Positions 35,640 through 44,625 of a stretch of DNA of 64,000 nt are shown in pieces. The stretch is from Nitrospira sp. (lineage in GTDB: Bacteria > Nitrospirota > Nitrospiria > Nitrospirales > Nitrospiraceae). The notes under the pieces are model-generated. The model did no database searches, was not told where the DNA came from, and worked only from the letters and a program-made list of their open reading frames with translations. Both the position numbers and the translations under genes were made by a program. The first letter of the stretch is position 1; every line of letters starts with the position of its first letter. The stretch covers positions 1-64,000 of the forward strand of contig VOPR01000012.1 in the NCBI GenBank assembly GCA_009594995.1, in the 5' to 3' direction.

Positions 35640-37952
35640 ATGCAGCCCAAAGCTCCGCTGCCTGGTATAGGCGATGCCGCTCTCAAATCCGGGAACGCCG
35701 AAAACGTTAAGCGGATCAGCGGACAAATTCTCGCCGCCGCCGATATCGACCAGATTCTCCTGGATCTGCGCCATGAAATTTTAGGCTGCTTCGACGCGGA
35801 AGATCTCACACTCTTCGTGGTGGACTCAGAAAAGAAAGAGATTTTCTCCAAGATTCCCCATCTCGACACGGTCCAGGAAGTACGCACCCCGATCACCGAA
35901 CAAAGCCTGGCGGGGTTCTGCGCCAAATACCTTCGCCCCGTCAATGTGGGGGATGCCTACAGCCTGGTCGAACTCAGCGCGATTCACCCGGCGCTCGCAC
36001 ACGATTCCACCTATGACAAGAACACGGGGTTCAAGACCAAGCAGGTCCTCACCTATCCCGTCGTCGCCGAAAATAAATATCTCATGGGTGTGATCCAGCT
36101 CCTCAACAAGAAGAGCGGCGGACGATTCACGCGCAAGGACGAAGAGTGCGTCGCGGAAATCGCCAAAGCGCTGGGGACCGCCTTCTACTCCCTCCGAAAA
36201 ACATCGAAGAAGCCGCCGTCGAAATTCGACTATCTGCTGACCAACGGCAAGATTTCACAACACGACCTCGATGTGGCGCTGACCGAAGCGAAAAAGGGCA
36301 CCACCGATATCGAGTCGTTGCTCATCGAAAAATATAAAATCCCGAAAGCCGAGATCGGCAAATCCCTCGCCAACTTTCACAAGTGTCCGTACATCGAATA
36401 CAACGAACGGACGATCGTCGACATCGAGCTCCTGAAGAATCTGAACGTCGATTACCTGAAAAAAAATCACTGGATGCCGCTCAAGCGAGATCGCGCTGCG
36501 ATCGAAATCCTGACGGACGATCCCGGCGACCTGGACCGCGTCCAGGACATTAAGCGCACGTTTCCCGGCCTGAATATCCGGTTCGCGGTCAGCCTTCGCC
36601 GCGACATCACCCTGTTCCTGGCCAGCACCACCGGAACCCCCGACGTCAGCAACAAGATGAACGAGAATGTGTCCGACATTCTCGGCGAATTGGTCAACGA
36701 ATCCCAGCTCGAGGCCCAGGAAGATGCCTCCAGCGCAGGACTCGACGAAAACGACAATGCCATCGTGCGTCTGGCGAACCAAATCATCGCCGACGCCTTT
36801 CGGCAAGGCACCTCGGATATTCACATCGAGCCCTACGGGGAAAAACGCGATACCCTCGTGCGCTTTCGGGTCGACGGCGACTGTTTCGAATATATGAAAA
36901 TTCCGCCGAGCTACCGGCGCGCCATTGTCTCCCGCCTCAAGATCATGGCCAGCCTGGATATCGCGGAGCGACGCAAGCCGCAGGACGGGAAGATCAAATT
37001 TAAAATCGGCGAGAATAAGGAAATCGAACTCCGCGTCGCCACCATTCCGACCGCCGGCTATAACGAAGACGTCGTCATGCGTATTCTGGCCGCCAGCGAG
37101 CCGCTGCCGGTCGACAAGATGGGCTTTTCGGACCGTAATCTACGCGAGATCAAAAGTATCGCGGAGAAACCGTACGGCATCATTCTCTGCGTGGGACCGA
37201 CAGGATCCGGAAAAACGACCACCCTGCACTCCGTGCTCGGCTACATCAACACCCCGGACATCAAGATCTGGACGGCGGAAGACCCGGTCGAAATCACGCA
37301 ATACGGACTGCGGCAGGTCCAGGTGCATTCGAAAATCGGATTCACGTTCGCCGCCGCCATGCGCGCGTTTCTCCGGGCCGATCCGGATGTCATCATGGTC
37401 GGAGAAATGCGGGATAAGGAAACGGCGGACACGGGCATCGAAGCCTCGTTGACCGGCCACTTGGTGCTCAGCACGTTGCACACCAACAGCGCCGTCGAGA
37501 CCATCACCCGCTTGCTGGACATGGGTTGCGACTCATTCAGCTTCGCCGACGCCATGTTGGGAGTGCTTGCCCAGCGATTGGCGCGACGAATCTGCAAAGA
37601 CTGCAAAGAAGCCTATCAGCCGTCGAAGGAAGAATATGAGGAGTTGCGCCAGGGATACGGCGCTGACTATTGGGACGCGCTCAAGATTCCTTTCGATGCC
37701 AACTTCCGTCTCTATCGGGGCAAAGGCTGCGACACGTGCAACCGCACCGGCTTGAAAGGCCGCGTGGCCCTGCACGAGTTACTGCTGGGGACGGACAAGA
37801 TGAAGAAGTTGATTCAAAACAAAGCGAAGACCGATGAGATGCTCAAGGCCGGCATGGAAGACGGGATGACCACCCTGGTCCAGGACGGCATTCAGAAAGT
37901 GTTGCAGGGCCACACGACCTACAAGGAAGTCAAAGCCGTCGCCATCAAGTAG
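35640..37952 (+). CDS. GAF-domain PilB/GspE-type assembly ATPase
   Basis: The 770-residue protein has three parts: an N-terminal GAF domain (about 20-165, with DLTLFVVDSEKKEIFSKI), an MshEN/GspE N-terminal domain (about 175-330) and a secretion ATPase with Walker A GPTGSGKTTTLHS near 518, the Asp box EDPVEI, GEMRDKETADTGIEASLTGHLV-type Walker B/His boxes, and the tetracysteine zinc motif CKDC...CDTC. Such ATPases power type IV pili or type II secretion. A GAF domain is not normal in PilB. The ATG at 35640 follows GGAG with 8-nt spacing; a possible promoter TTGCCT/TACACT (35497-35524) sits upstream and overlaps an alternative longer frame. No pilus genes adjoin it. Confidence 0.88.
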   Translation: MQPKAPLPGIGDAALKSGNAENVKRISGQILAAADIDQILLDLRHEILGCFDAEDLTLFVVDSEKKEIFSKIPHLDTVQEVRTPITEQSLAGFCAKYLRPVNVGDAYSLVELSAIHPALAHDSTYDKNTGFKTKQVLTYPVVAENKYLMGVIQLLNKKSGGRFTRKDEECVAEIAKALGTAFYSLRKTSKKPPSKFDYLLTNGKISQHDLDVALTEAKKGTTDIESLLIEKYKIPKAEIGKSLANFHKCPYIEYNERTIVDIELLKNLNVDYLKKNHWMPLKRDRAAIEILTDDPGDLDRVQDIKRTFPGLNIRFAVSLRRDITLFLASTTGTPDVSNKMNENVSDILGELVNESQLEAQEDASSAGLDENDNAIVRLANQIIADAFRQGTSDIHIEPYGEKRDTLVRFRVDGDCFEYMKIPPSYRRAIVSRLKIMASLDIAERRKPQDGKIKFKIGENKEIELRVATIPTAGYNEDVVMRILAASEPLPVDKMGFSDRNLREIKSIAEKPYGIILCVGPTGSGKTTTLHSVLGYINTPDIKIWTAEDPVEITQYGLRQVQVHSKIGFTFAAAMRAFLRADPDVIMVGEMRDKETADTGIEASLTGHLVLSTLHTNSAVETITRLLDMGCDSFSFADAMLGVLAQRLARRICKDCKEAYQPSKEEYEELRQGYGADYWDALKIPFDANFRLYRGKGCDTCNRTGLKGRVALHELLLGTDKMKKLIQNKAKTDEMLKAGMEDGMTTLVQDGIQKVLQGHTTYKEVKAVAIK

Positions 37953-37983
37953 CCGGTCGGCTGAAGAGCGGTCGACCAGGCTA
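37950..37983. terminator. Hairpin between convergent genes
   Basis: A 9-bp stem (TAGCCGGTC, 37950-37958; GACC-A-GGCTA, 37974-37983, one bulged A) spans the gap between the convergent ATPase and TPR genes and includes both gene ends. There is no T-run, so it may slow or stabilise rather than terminate. Confidence 0.35.
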
Positions 37984-38940
37984 CCGGTCGGAGTGCGACG
38001 AAGTCACCCGGCGCAATTCAGTCTCCAGTCTGGCCACCTCGCTGTCTCCTCCCAGCTTCCTCGCGCACGACACAGCCTGAGTCAAGGCCGAAATCGCCTG
38101 AGGGCGATCGCCTTGCGCCAGGTAACTTCGATAGGCCCGCTCCGAATACGCCAACCCGCGATCCGGAAAACCTCGGCGGTCGGCAACCCGGCCTAGCCGC
38201 AGAAGGTCAGCCGCAATTTCCATCCGTTGCTCCGCCGCCTTGTCCAATTCCAAGGCTCGTTGGAATTCCTGTTCCGCCACATCGTACTGATGCCGCGCCT
38301 CGGCCAACATGCCTAGATTCACATGGTTGCTGGCTTCGGATTCCAGGTTCCCCATGGCTTGATTCAAGGCCATTGCCTGACGAAACAATTGCGCAGCCTG
38401 GTCGACCTCTCCTGTGGCCTGCCGCACTAATCCGAGATTGTTCCGGAGCGTGGCTTCGGCTGCCTGATCCGCCTGCTGCTGAGCGAGAGTCAACGCTTCC
38501 TGATAGTGCTGCTCAGCGTCTTCCATTCGTCCCGCGTGATGCTCGGACGTTCCCAATGCAGTCAGACTGGCGATCAGGAGGTCCGACGTTCCTCGTTGTC
38601 GCGCCAGGGTCACGGCACGCCCATGCGAAGCAACTGCCAGCGAACCATCTCCCTGAGCGAGAGCGACACGCCCGACATCGTTGAGTGCGCCGATGAGCCC
38701 ATTCGTATCATCGAGACTCTCAGCCATCTGCCGCGCGGCCTCGTAGGCTTCCCGCGCGCGCACGAGATCCCCCCGGGTCATCGAACGATTCCCCTGGCGT
38801 CGCAAGGAGTCCACCTGTGCGATCAAAGGCCCGGACTGCGGGGCGGGAGGTGGTGGAGGCGGAGGACTCGCGCACCCCGACAGGAGGCACAATGCGATGG
38901 CACAAACGGTTGCGGCGGAACCATGTCTTCTCGCCATCAT
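37981..38940 (-). CDS. TPR lipoprotein associated with the Mla operon
   Basis: The 319-residue protein has a lipoprotein signal peptide with lipobox LLSGC (Cys23), a Pro-rich linker, and about six tetratricopeptide repeats from residue 45 to the end, such as ARQRGTSDLLIASLTALGTSEH and AEQEFQRALELDK. Residue +2 is Ala, predicting outer-membrane sorting. It overlaps mlaD by 4 nt and so is translated with the Mla genes. In E. coli this operon position holds mlaC and mlaB; the TPR lipoprotein may act as the outer-membrane partner here, which is inference. Confidence 0.82.
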   Translation of the reverse strand: MMARRHGSAATVCAIALCLLSGCASPPPPPPPAPQSGPLIAQVDSLRRQGNRSMTRGDLVRAREAYEAARQMAESLDDTNGLIGALNDVGRVALAQGDGSLAVASHGRAVTLARQRGTSDLLIASLTALGTSEHHAGRMEDAEQHYQEALTLAQQQADQAAEATLRNNLGLVRQATGEVDQAAQLFRQAMALNQAMGNLESEASNHVNLGMLAEARHQYDVAEQEFQRALELDKAAEQRMEIAADLLRLGRVADRRGFPDRGLAYSERAYRSYLAQGDRPQAISALTQAVSCARKLGGDSEVARLETELRRVTSSHSDR

Positions 38941-39926
38941 CGATGCAATTGGTCCCCTCTGAGGCTCTGGGTTCCCGGCTGGGAGCGTCCCTGTTGCTCC
39001 TTTGGCGCCGGTCCGGCATTCTGCGTAAACCGGCTGAACGGAAAGGTCTGCTTGGCCCCGCGCACTAGAATCGAGACATCGCTCAGCGTCGTTTCCGCGG
39101 TATGGATGACGGGCACTAGCTCCTGACTCACCTCTTCCACTGAATCCGACAGGCGTTTCACGCTGGTGAGTGCCGATTGCGCACTATCGAGAATAGCCGG
39201 CAACCGGCCGGTGGTCTGTTGCACGTCCGCCGTGACACGATCCACCACACTCAGTGTTCGCTTGATCGAGCCGGTCATGGCCGGAAGGGCTGTTGCCGTT
39301 TGTTCGACCGACGCGATCGTGCGTTGCACCGACGCGACGACCGCCGGGAGATCCTGCGTGGCCAGCGCCACCTGCTCTAATGCCTTACCGCCGGCTTTCA
39401 GCCCGCCCTGCAGATCCTGGGTGATAGTCTCCACGCGCAGCAGCGTTTGCTTCACGGCCATCAACACCGGCTCCACTTCGTTGAGAAGATCCCCGATGTC
39501 TCTCGGTTCAATGGCGCGAATCGTGGCGCCTTCAGCTAGCACCGGACTGCTCGCGGTTCCCATCCCGATATCGACCTGTGTCTGACCGACCACGACACCG
39601 CTCTTGGTGATGCGCAGCTCTGAATTGTCTTTGACCATATCTTGATACCGCGTCAGGATCTGAAGCGTCAGATCTACGGTGCCCCGGTCATTGAGATCTA
39701 CCTGTTTGACGCGCCCGATTCGAATGCCCGAAACCACGACAGGCGCCCCCGGCTCCAGTCCGTAGGATTTACTCAGACTGGCTTTCATGTGATATTTCGA
39801 TTCGAACAGGTGCTCTGTCTTCGACATCCAAAATCCGGCGGCGGCAAGAATCAGCACGGGGATCACCACGAACGTGCCAACGATCTGTGCCAGCCGCCCG
39901 CTGGACAGGCCATGAGAATAGTGCAT
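38937..39926 (-). CDS. mlaD: MlaD-type MCE-domain protein
   Basis: The 329-residue protein has a single N-terminal membrane anchor (about 12-32), an MCE domain (40-120: KSYGLEPGAPVVVSGIRIGRVKQVDL, ITKSGVVVGQTQVDI) and a long helical C-terminal part of repeating Thr/Val/Gln heptads (150-300). The MCE ring forms the periplasmic lipid channel of retrograde or anterograde phospholipid transport. The C-terminal coiled region is longer than in E. coli MlaD (183 residues) and resembles that of Mce proteins with extended tails. Confidence 0.9.
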   Translation of the reverse strand: MHYSHGLSSGRLAQIVGTFVVIPVLILAAAGFWMSKTEHLFESKYHMKASLSKSYGLEPGAPVVVSGIRIGRVKQVDLNDRGTVDLTLQILTRYQDMVKDNSELRITKSGVVVGQTQVDIGMGTASSPVLAEGATIRAIEPRDIGDLLNEVEPVLMAVKQTLLRVETITQDLQGGLKAGGKALEQVALATQDLPAVVASVQRTIASVEQTATALPAMTGSIKRTLSVVDRVTADVQQTTGRLPAILDSAQSALTSVKRLSDSVEEVSQELVPVIHTAETTLSDVSILVRGAKQTFPFSRFTQNAGPAPKEQQGRSQPGTQSLRGDQLHR

Positions 39927-39965
39927 GATCGAATCCCTCTCAATTTCGCCTTGATCAGGCGCAGG

Positions 39966-40697
39966 CTATTCTACGTACCGTTTCAGCTCGACCGGAATGG
40001 CGTCAAGCACCGCCGCGCGTATCCCGTCGGCCTCCACCCGCCCCTCGCGAAGCACGACCAGCCGATCGGCCACCTGGAGAAACGGCGAACTGGCGCGCAG
40101 CGCCGCAACCACCGTCAGCGAACGGCGCGTCCGGTATTCTTCAATGTACCCCTGGAGCGCCAACACCATATCGGCATCCAATCCGGCTAGGGGATCATCC
40201 AGGAGCAGAATATCAGGGTCGAGTATCAAGGCGCGCGCAATGGCCGCCCGGCGCGCTTCGCCCTGGTTGAGTTCAGCGGGAAACCGGTCCCGCATCGGCA
40301 CCAACCCCAGCCGCTCCAACTGCGCCATGACCGCTTGCTCCCTGTGGCGATCCGACAGCGTTCCACGATGGTACCGGAGCGGCAGGAGCACGTTGTTGAA
40401 CAACGTCATATTGCTCAACAACCCCGGCTGCTGAAGCACCGTCCCGACTCGCAGTCGAACGGAACTCAGGGCATCGTCCGAGCGCTCGTTCCAGTCCTGG
40501 CCCAAGACGACGACTCGGCCCGATTCCGGTGCGACCAATCCAGCCGCAAGTTCGATCAGTAAACTTTTCCCGGAACGACTCGGTCCCACACAGGCAATAC
40601 ACTCCCCCGACGCGATTCGCAAATCCACGTCCAGACTATGAACATTCCCCGACATCGGCGCCCGGACGTTCTCAAAAATGATGGCCGGTTCGTTCAT
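39966..40697 (-). CDS. mlaF: MlaF-type ABC ATPase with degenerate catalytic motifs
   Basis: The 243-residue ATPase pairs with MlaE next door (4-nt overlap). Walker A GPSRSGKS (38-45), Q-loop VLQQPG (87-92) and D-loop LAGLD are intact. The signature is LNQGE instead of LSGGQ. The catalytic Glu after Walker B is Asp168 (LLLDDP), and the H-loop His is replaced: Ala199-Leu200 stand where TH is expected. Start at 40697 was chosen for coupling with mlaE and the family N-terminus. ATP binding should be possible; hydrolysis may be slow or need a partner. Confidence 0.88.
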   Translation of the reverse strand: MNEPAIIFENVRAPMSGNVHSLDVDLRIASGECIACVGPSRSGKSLLIELAAGLVAPESGRVVVLGQDWNERSDDALSSVRLRVGTVLQQPGLLSNMTLFNNVLLPLRYHRGTLSDRHREQAVMAQLERLGLVPMRDRFPAELNQGEARRAAIARALILDPDILLLDDPLAGLDADMVLALQGYIEEYRTRRSLTVVAALRASSPFLQVADRLVVLREGRVEADGIRAAVLDAIPVELKRYVE

Positions 40698-41473
40698 AGA
40701 TACAGGGGCACGGTGACCACGACATCGATCAGCAGACAGAGGACAAACGAATTGATCATCGCCCGGGTCGTTTGCTGCGGCACTTCCGTATACGACGATC
40801 GAACGGCCAGGCCATGATAACAACAGACGGCCGCGACGGCCGACCCGAACCCTAGCCCCTTGATCGCCGTCATCAAGACATCCGTCGTCGATAAAGCACG
40901 GGTGACGCTCTCCACAAACGCAGAGAAGGGAATGGTCAATTGCGCGTCGGCAACCAGATAGCCGCCGAACACCGCCACCACGTCAAAATATAACGTCAGA
41001 CACAGCATCGAAAGAACCATGCCGACCATCCGCGGCATGATGACGAAGCGACTGATAGGAATTCCCATGAGCCGGAGCGCCACCACCTCGCGCGTCACCG
41101 ACATGTTGCCCAACTCGGTCGCAATGGCCGTCCCTGAGCGCCCGACGACAATGAAGGCCGTAATCAAAGGACCCAGCTCGCGGATCACCGTAACCACGAT
41201 GATACTCCCCACCAGCCCGCCGGCCCCGAGCCGGGGAAGTTGCGTGCCGGCCTGAGTCACAATGATAATCCCTAGCAGCAACGCAATGACCGTCGTCACC
41301 GGCAGCGCGTCAACGCCCGTAAAGAGAATTTGTCTGACCAGCACCCGCCGCGTTTCGCCGCGTCCTTGCTGCGTCGGAAGCACGAGATCCAGAACCGCCT
41401 GGGTGAACAGCGTGGCCAACGCCGCCAAATACGTATAGCCTGCAATGGTCTTGCGTCCGACCCACTCGATCAT
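40694..41473 (-). CDS. mlaE: MlaE-type ABC permease
   Basis: The 259-residue integral membrane protein has the MlaE/YrbE family core: an N-terminal amphipathic helix, then about five membrane helices, with LLGIIIVTQAGTQLPRLGAGGLVG, VIRELGPLITAFIVVGRSGTAIATELGNM and EVVALRLMGI. It is the inner-membrane part of the lipid transporter. The start at 41473 follows GGAGGAG. First gene of the mlaE-mlaF-mlaD-lipoprotein transcript. Confidence 0.93.
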   Translation of the reverse strand: MIEWVGRKTIAGYTYLAALATLFTQAVLDLVLPTQQGRGETRRVLVRQILFTGVDALPVTTVIALLLGIIIVTQAGTQLPRLGAGGLVGSIIVVTVIRELGPLITAFIVVGRSGTAIATELGNMSVTREVVALRLMGIPISRFVIMPRMVGMVLSMLCLTLYFDVVAVFGGYLVADAQLTIPFSAFVESVTRALSTTDVLMTAIKGLGFGSAVAAVCCYHGLAVRSSYTEVPQQTTRAMINSFVLCLLIDVVVTVPLYL

Positions 41474-41677
41474 GAGCTGCGAACTCCTCCTTCTGAACGC
41501 AACACCATCGGTCGCGCAGACCAACCCAAACTCGCAGATGCCGGCGAAATTGTAGGTGAGCATCGGACGTAAAGCAACGACACCCGGCCAGGACCAATAC
41601 AGATCGGCGGCCGGGAAGCTGTGGCAATGGATGAGGGGAAAACTGACGAGGCAGGACCGAAAAACGTCGCCCCAAAC

Positions 41678-42034
41678 TTATGACAGGGGCCTGTGCTTGA
41701 TCACGAACTGCTGAATGCGCTGGAGCTGCGGAGGACGCATCACCAGAAATTCGATGCCGAATTCTCCACCTCGCGCCCACCGGACCACCGCTTCCTCCAC
41801 ACGCACCGGCCACTCAAGTCCGTCCGAGAGAAACAAGGTGACTTTCATCCGAAGTCCCGGCGACATCATCTGGTCGGACTTCGCCATACACCCGGTGGAG
41901 GAGAGATCCAACAATTCCGCTTCACCATCGATCTCATCCTCGGCAAGGAATTCCAATCGACAGTCCGTCGCAACTCGACTGGACTTACGCAACGTTTTTG
42001 CTTCTTCCACCCGACATCCTTTCAGTTTCACCAC
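41678..42034 (-). CDS. PilZ-domain protein (c-di-GMP receptor candidate)
   Basis: The 118-residue stand-alone PilZ protein has both c-di-GMP contacts: RxxxR as RKSSR near residues 16-20 and DxSxxG as DLSSTG. Conserved VEEAVVRWARGGEFGIEFLVM follows. It starts with GTG, 13 nt after the stop of the next PilZ gene, with no clear ribosome-binding site, so it is probably translated by coupling. Confidence 0.85.
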   Translation of the reverse strand: MVKLKGCRVEEAKTLRKSSRVATDCRLEFLAEDEIDGEAELLDLSSTGCMAKSDQMMSPGLRMKVTLFLSDGLEWPVRVEEAVVRWARGGEFGIEFLVMRPPQLQRIQQFVIKHRPLS

Positions 42035-42047
42035 CGGAACCGTCGTG

Positions 42048-42425
42048 CTATTCCTCTATGGAGGCCGAAGCCAGAAACTGGCGCAGCCGATCCTGCTCGA
42101 CCGACCCCATGGACACAAACTCCACGCCGAAACAGAGTTCTTTCCCCCATCGCACCAAGGCCAAATCAACAGCCGTGGGAGCGCTCTCCCCTGGCAGCAG
42201 GATGATCAGCGACATGGCATCACCGACATTCACGCCGGCCTCGCTGCTGATCTTGCAGCCGCCGGACGACAAATTGAGCACGACCCCCTCGCCCTCCGCA
42301 TCGCCGTTGAAACTGGCGGTCGGAGCAAACGGGGCAAATGAGAGCAGGCAGGTCGGCGGCGCGACACACCGTGGGTGCTGCCGTAACTCAATGCGAGCGG
42401 AAGAGGGCTTGTGCGAGTGATCCAT
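42048..42425 (-). CDS. PilZ-domain protein (c-di-GMP receptor candidate)
   Basis: A 125-residue PilZ protein with RQHPR (14-18), NLSSGG and ALVRWGKELCFGVEFVSM, so the c-di-GMP contacts look intact. It forms a two-gene unit with the preceding PilZ gene downstream. About 145 nt separate it from the acyltransferase gene on the same strand. Confidence 0.85.
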   Translation of the reverse strand: MDHSHKPSSARIELRQHPRCVAPPTCLLSFAPFAPTASFNGDAEGEGVVLNLSSGGCKISSEAGVNVGDAMSLIILLPGESAPTAVDLALVRWGKELCFGVEFVSMGSVEQDRLRQFLASASIEE

Positions 42426-42570
42426 AACGGAGCGAATAGATGCGATCGTCTTCTGGGTTCAGCCAGAGTCAGTATACCGCAGGAGGCGGGAGACGCCGAA
42501 TACTTCTCATGAATTCGCCGACAGCCGCGACTGAGAACTACGGAAGGAAGACCGAGGCTTGAGGAAGCAT

Positions 42571-43509
42571 CTATCGGCGATAAATCGGCGGCTCGCCCGG
42601 GGGACGACTTTTGAATCGGCGGTGCTGCCAAAAATATTGTTCCGGGACACGCCGGACAGCGCCTTCGATCAGCTGGTTGATGCGGGTGGCATCTTCCATC
42701 ATTTCTCCGGACGGGAATTGATCGAGGGCTTCTCCCACTTCAATGTCGTACCCGGAGCCATCGGTCCTCCGATAGTAAAAGCAGGGAACCACCGCCGCGC
42801 CGCTGACCTTCGCCAGACGAGACGTCGCGGTCAGGGAGGATGCGGGCACCCCAAAAAATGGAGCGAACACACTGCGCTTCGAGCCCGCATCGATATCAGG
42901 GGCGTACCAGACCACCTGATTCTTGGCCAGCGCACGCAAAATTCCTCGCATGTCACGATGTTGGATCAAATCCGAATAGTACCGGCTCCGACAGCGATTC
43001 GCGACCGTGTCGGCCACCACATCGTTCTGCGGCCGGTACACAATGGCCACCGGTTGCTCCAACGCCATGAACCGGCCGGCGAGTTCTGCCGCGTGTAAAT
43101 GGGCCCCGCACAGCAACACTCCGCGGCCCTGGCCGAGCGCCTCGCGAATATGCTCCAAGCCTTTGATCGTGCATTCGCAATGCGCCCGTGGATCCTTTGC
43201 CCACCAGGCCATCGCAATTTCCAACACGCCCATCCCCATCGATTCGAAACAGTGCAATGCAACCCGGTTGCGCTCCTCAGGCGTCTGCTCTGGAAAACAC
43301 AGTTCCAGATTGACCCGCACAATATCGCGGCGCTTCGTGAGAAGTCCGTGCAGGATTCGTCCGCACAACCGCCCGAAGGCGAGTTGCGAGCGATAGGGCA
43401 ACCAGGAGAGCAGGCGAAATAGCGCAATCCCGACCCAGGTGGGCCAATACATCGGGTGATAGGGACTGCGTGACTTATGCCGCTTATGTTTTGTCTGCGT
43501 ACTGGACAT
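42571..43509 (-). CDS. LpxL/HtrB-type lysophospholipid or lipid A acyltransferase
   Basis: The 312-residue protein has one N-terminal membrane helix (about 24-40) and the family core: RRDIVRVNLELCFPEQTPEER, the catalytic HX4E motif in GAHLHAAELAG, VAIVYRPQND, and WYAPDIDAGSKRSVFAPFFGVPA (in E. coli YxxDqdyg). It should add the secondary acyl chain of lipid A or a related lipid. Enclosed on both sides by PilZ genes. The start at 43509 was chosen by family length; the ribosome-binding site is weak. Confidence 0.88.
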   Translation of the reverse strand: MSSTQTKHKRHKSRSPYHPMYWPTWVGIALFRLLSWLPYRSQLAFGRLCGRILHGLLTKRRDIVRVNLELCFPEQTPEERNRVALHCFESMGMGVLEIAMAWWAKDPRAHCECTIKGLEHIREALGQGRGVLLCGAHLHAAELAGRFMALEQPVAIVYRPQNDVVADTVANRCRSRYYSDLIQHRDMRGILRALAKNQVVWYAPDIDAGSKRSVFAPFFGVPASSLTATSRLAKVSGAAVVPCFYYRRTDGSGYDIEVGEALDQFPSGEMMEDATRINQLIEGAVRRVPEQYFWQHRRFKSRPPGEPPIYRR

Positions 43510-43717
43510 GGCCGAATGGGGAGGCCATTGTAAGGAAACCAAGCGGCGAGCGCAATCTCGAAGGTGGGGACAGCGGGGATGGACATGCCATGGCACAAGG
43601 ACGCATCGTGGACAAGGGGCAATCGGTGAAGCCGACACCCCCGGATGCGATTCGCTATCACAAACGCCCTGGGCAGACAGCGTCTAGGGAGAACAAAAAA
43701 CGGTGCGAGCCACGAAG

Positions 43718-44098
43718 TTATGACGCCGGTTTTGTCGCCAGAGTGATGAACTTTCGCAAACGCATCTCGGCCACCGGTGAGAGATCGACGAACTCCAGCC
43801 CGTAGACCTGCTCCCGCTCCCAACGCACCGTGGCTTCCTCGACCGTCATCGGCGAAACCTGATTCGGCAGGGACAGGCTAACCGACACCCGATCACCACG
43901 CTGAATGCCCGCCTCGCTCATCACCTTGGCCCCTCTCATCGACACATCAAAAACGACACCGATGCCGTCGCCGCCGCGACCGAGCCATTTCGCCAAGCCC
44001 AATCGCGACAACGAGCAAACGAACGGCGCCGGGACGCGCAACCGTGGATGCTGACGCAAGTCGACGGAAAAGTGTTCCTGTCCGGTCGTTCCACTCAT
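43718..44098 (-). CDS. PilZ-domain protein (c-di-GMP receptor candidate)
   Basis: A 126-residue PilZ protein with RQHPR (about residues 15-19) and DVSMRG, and a closing VRWEREQVYGLEFVDLSP. The ATG at 44098 follows GGGAGGG with 5-nt spacing. Third PilZ gene in 2.4 kb; it lies upstream of the acyltransferase on the same strand. Confidence 0.85.
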   Translation of the reverse strand: MSGTTGQEHFSVDLRQHPRLRVPAPFVCSLSRLGLAKWLGRGGDGIGVVFDVSMRGAKVMSEAGIQRGDRVSVSLSLPNQVSPMTVEEATVRWEREQVYGLEFVDLSPVAEMRLRKFITLATKPAS

Positions 44099-44265
44099 AC
44101 GTACCCTCCCGTATGTATAATGGTCACTGTACCGCACCCCGGCCTCTTCGAAAAATTAAATTTCGAAATCGACCGGTGGCAACAGTGCGAAACGCCCCGA
44201 ACAATTGAACGGTCTGACCATCAAGATCCTCGCGCGCTCAGCTAGATGATCCCCTATCATGAAAC

Positions 44266-44625
44266 CTACGGCCGATTCTTGCCGCGTTGCTGCATTGTCT
44301 CTGCGCAGGTCGGGGAAAGTTCCTGCGCATGCGCTTTCAGGCATTGCATGATTCTTCCTTCTCCCGGCTTTACACCCGAACAGAGTTTTTTCGCGTCTTC
44401 GGCGCATGCCTTCCTGCCCGCATGACGTCCACGCCCTTTTTCCTCGGATCCTGTTCCTGCGCTGCCGGATGATTCGGATGATGCCGCAGGCGAATCCTGG
44501 CTGGGTTGAGGTGAAGAATCCGCCCCTGCCCAGACAGATCCATACAGCCCGGAGAGGCCGAGCACAGATCCGGTGCAGCAGACAACCAACATGGCCCGTC
44601 GTAGATAACCACAGACTATAGACAT
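44266..44625 (-). CDS. Exported Cys-repeat protein (GLG1/PF00839-like)
   Basis: The 119-residue protein has an N-terminal hydrophobic segment with two Cys residues (about 11-33), a Ser/Gly-rich linker and one repeat with spacing C-x7-C-x12-C-x11-C, starting CAEDAKKLC and ending ELSPTC. The same spacing occurs in the second repeat of the protein at 17139-17744. The repeat should be periplasmic and disulfide-bonded. AAGGGAG precedes the ATG. Function unknown. Confidence 0.72.
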   Translation of the reverse strand: MSIVCGYLRRAMLVVCCTGSVLGLSGLYGSVWAGADSSPQPSQDSPAASSESSGSAGTGSEEKGRGRHAGRKACAEDAKKLCSGVKPGEGRIMQCLKAHAQELSPTCAETMQQRGKNRP

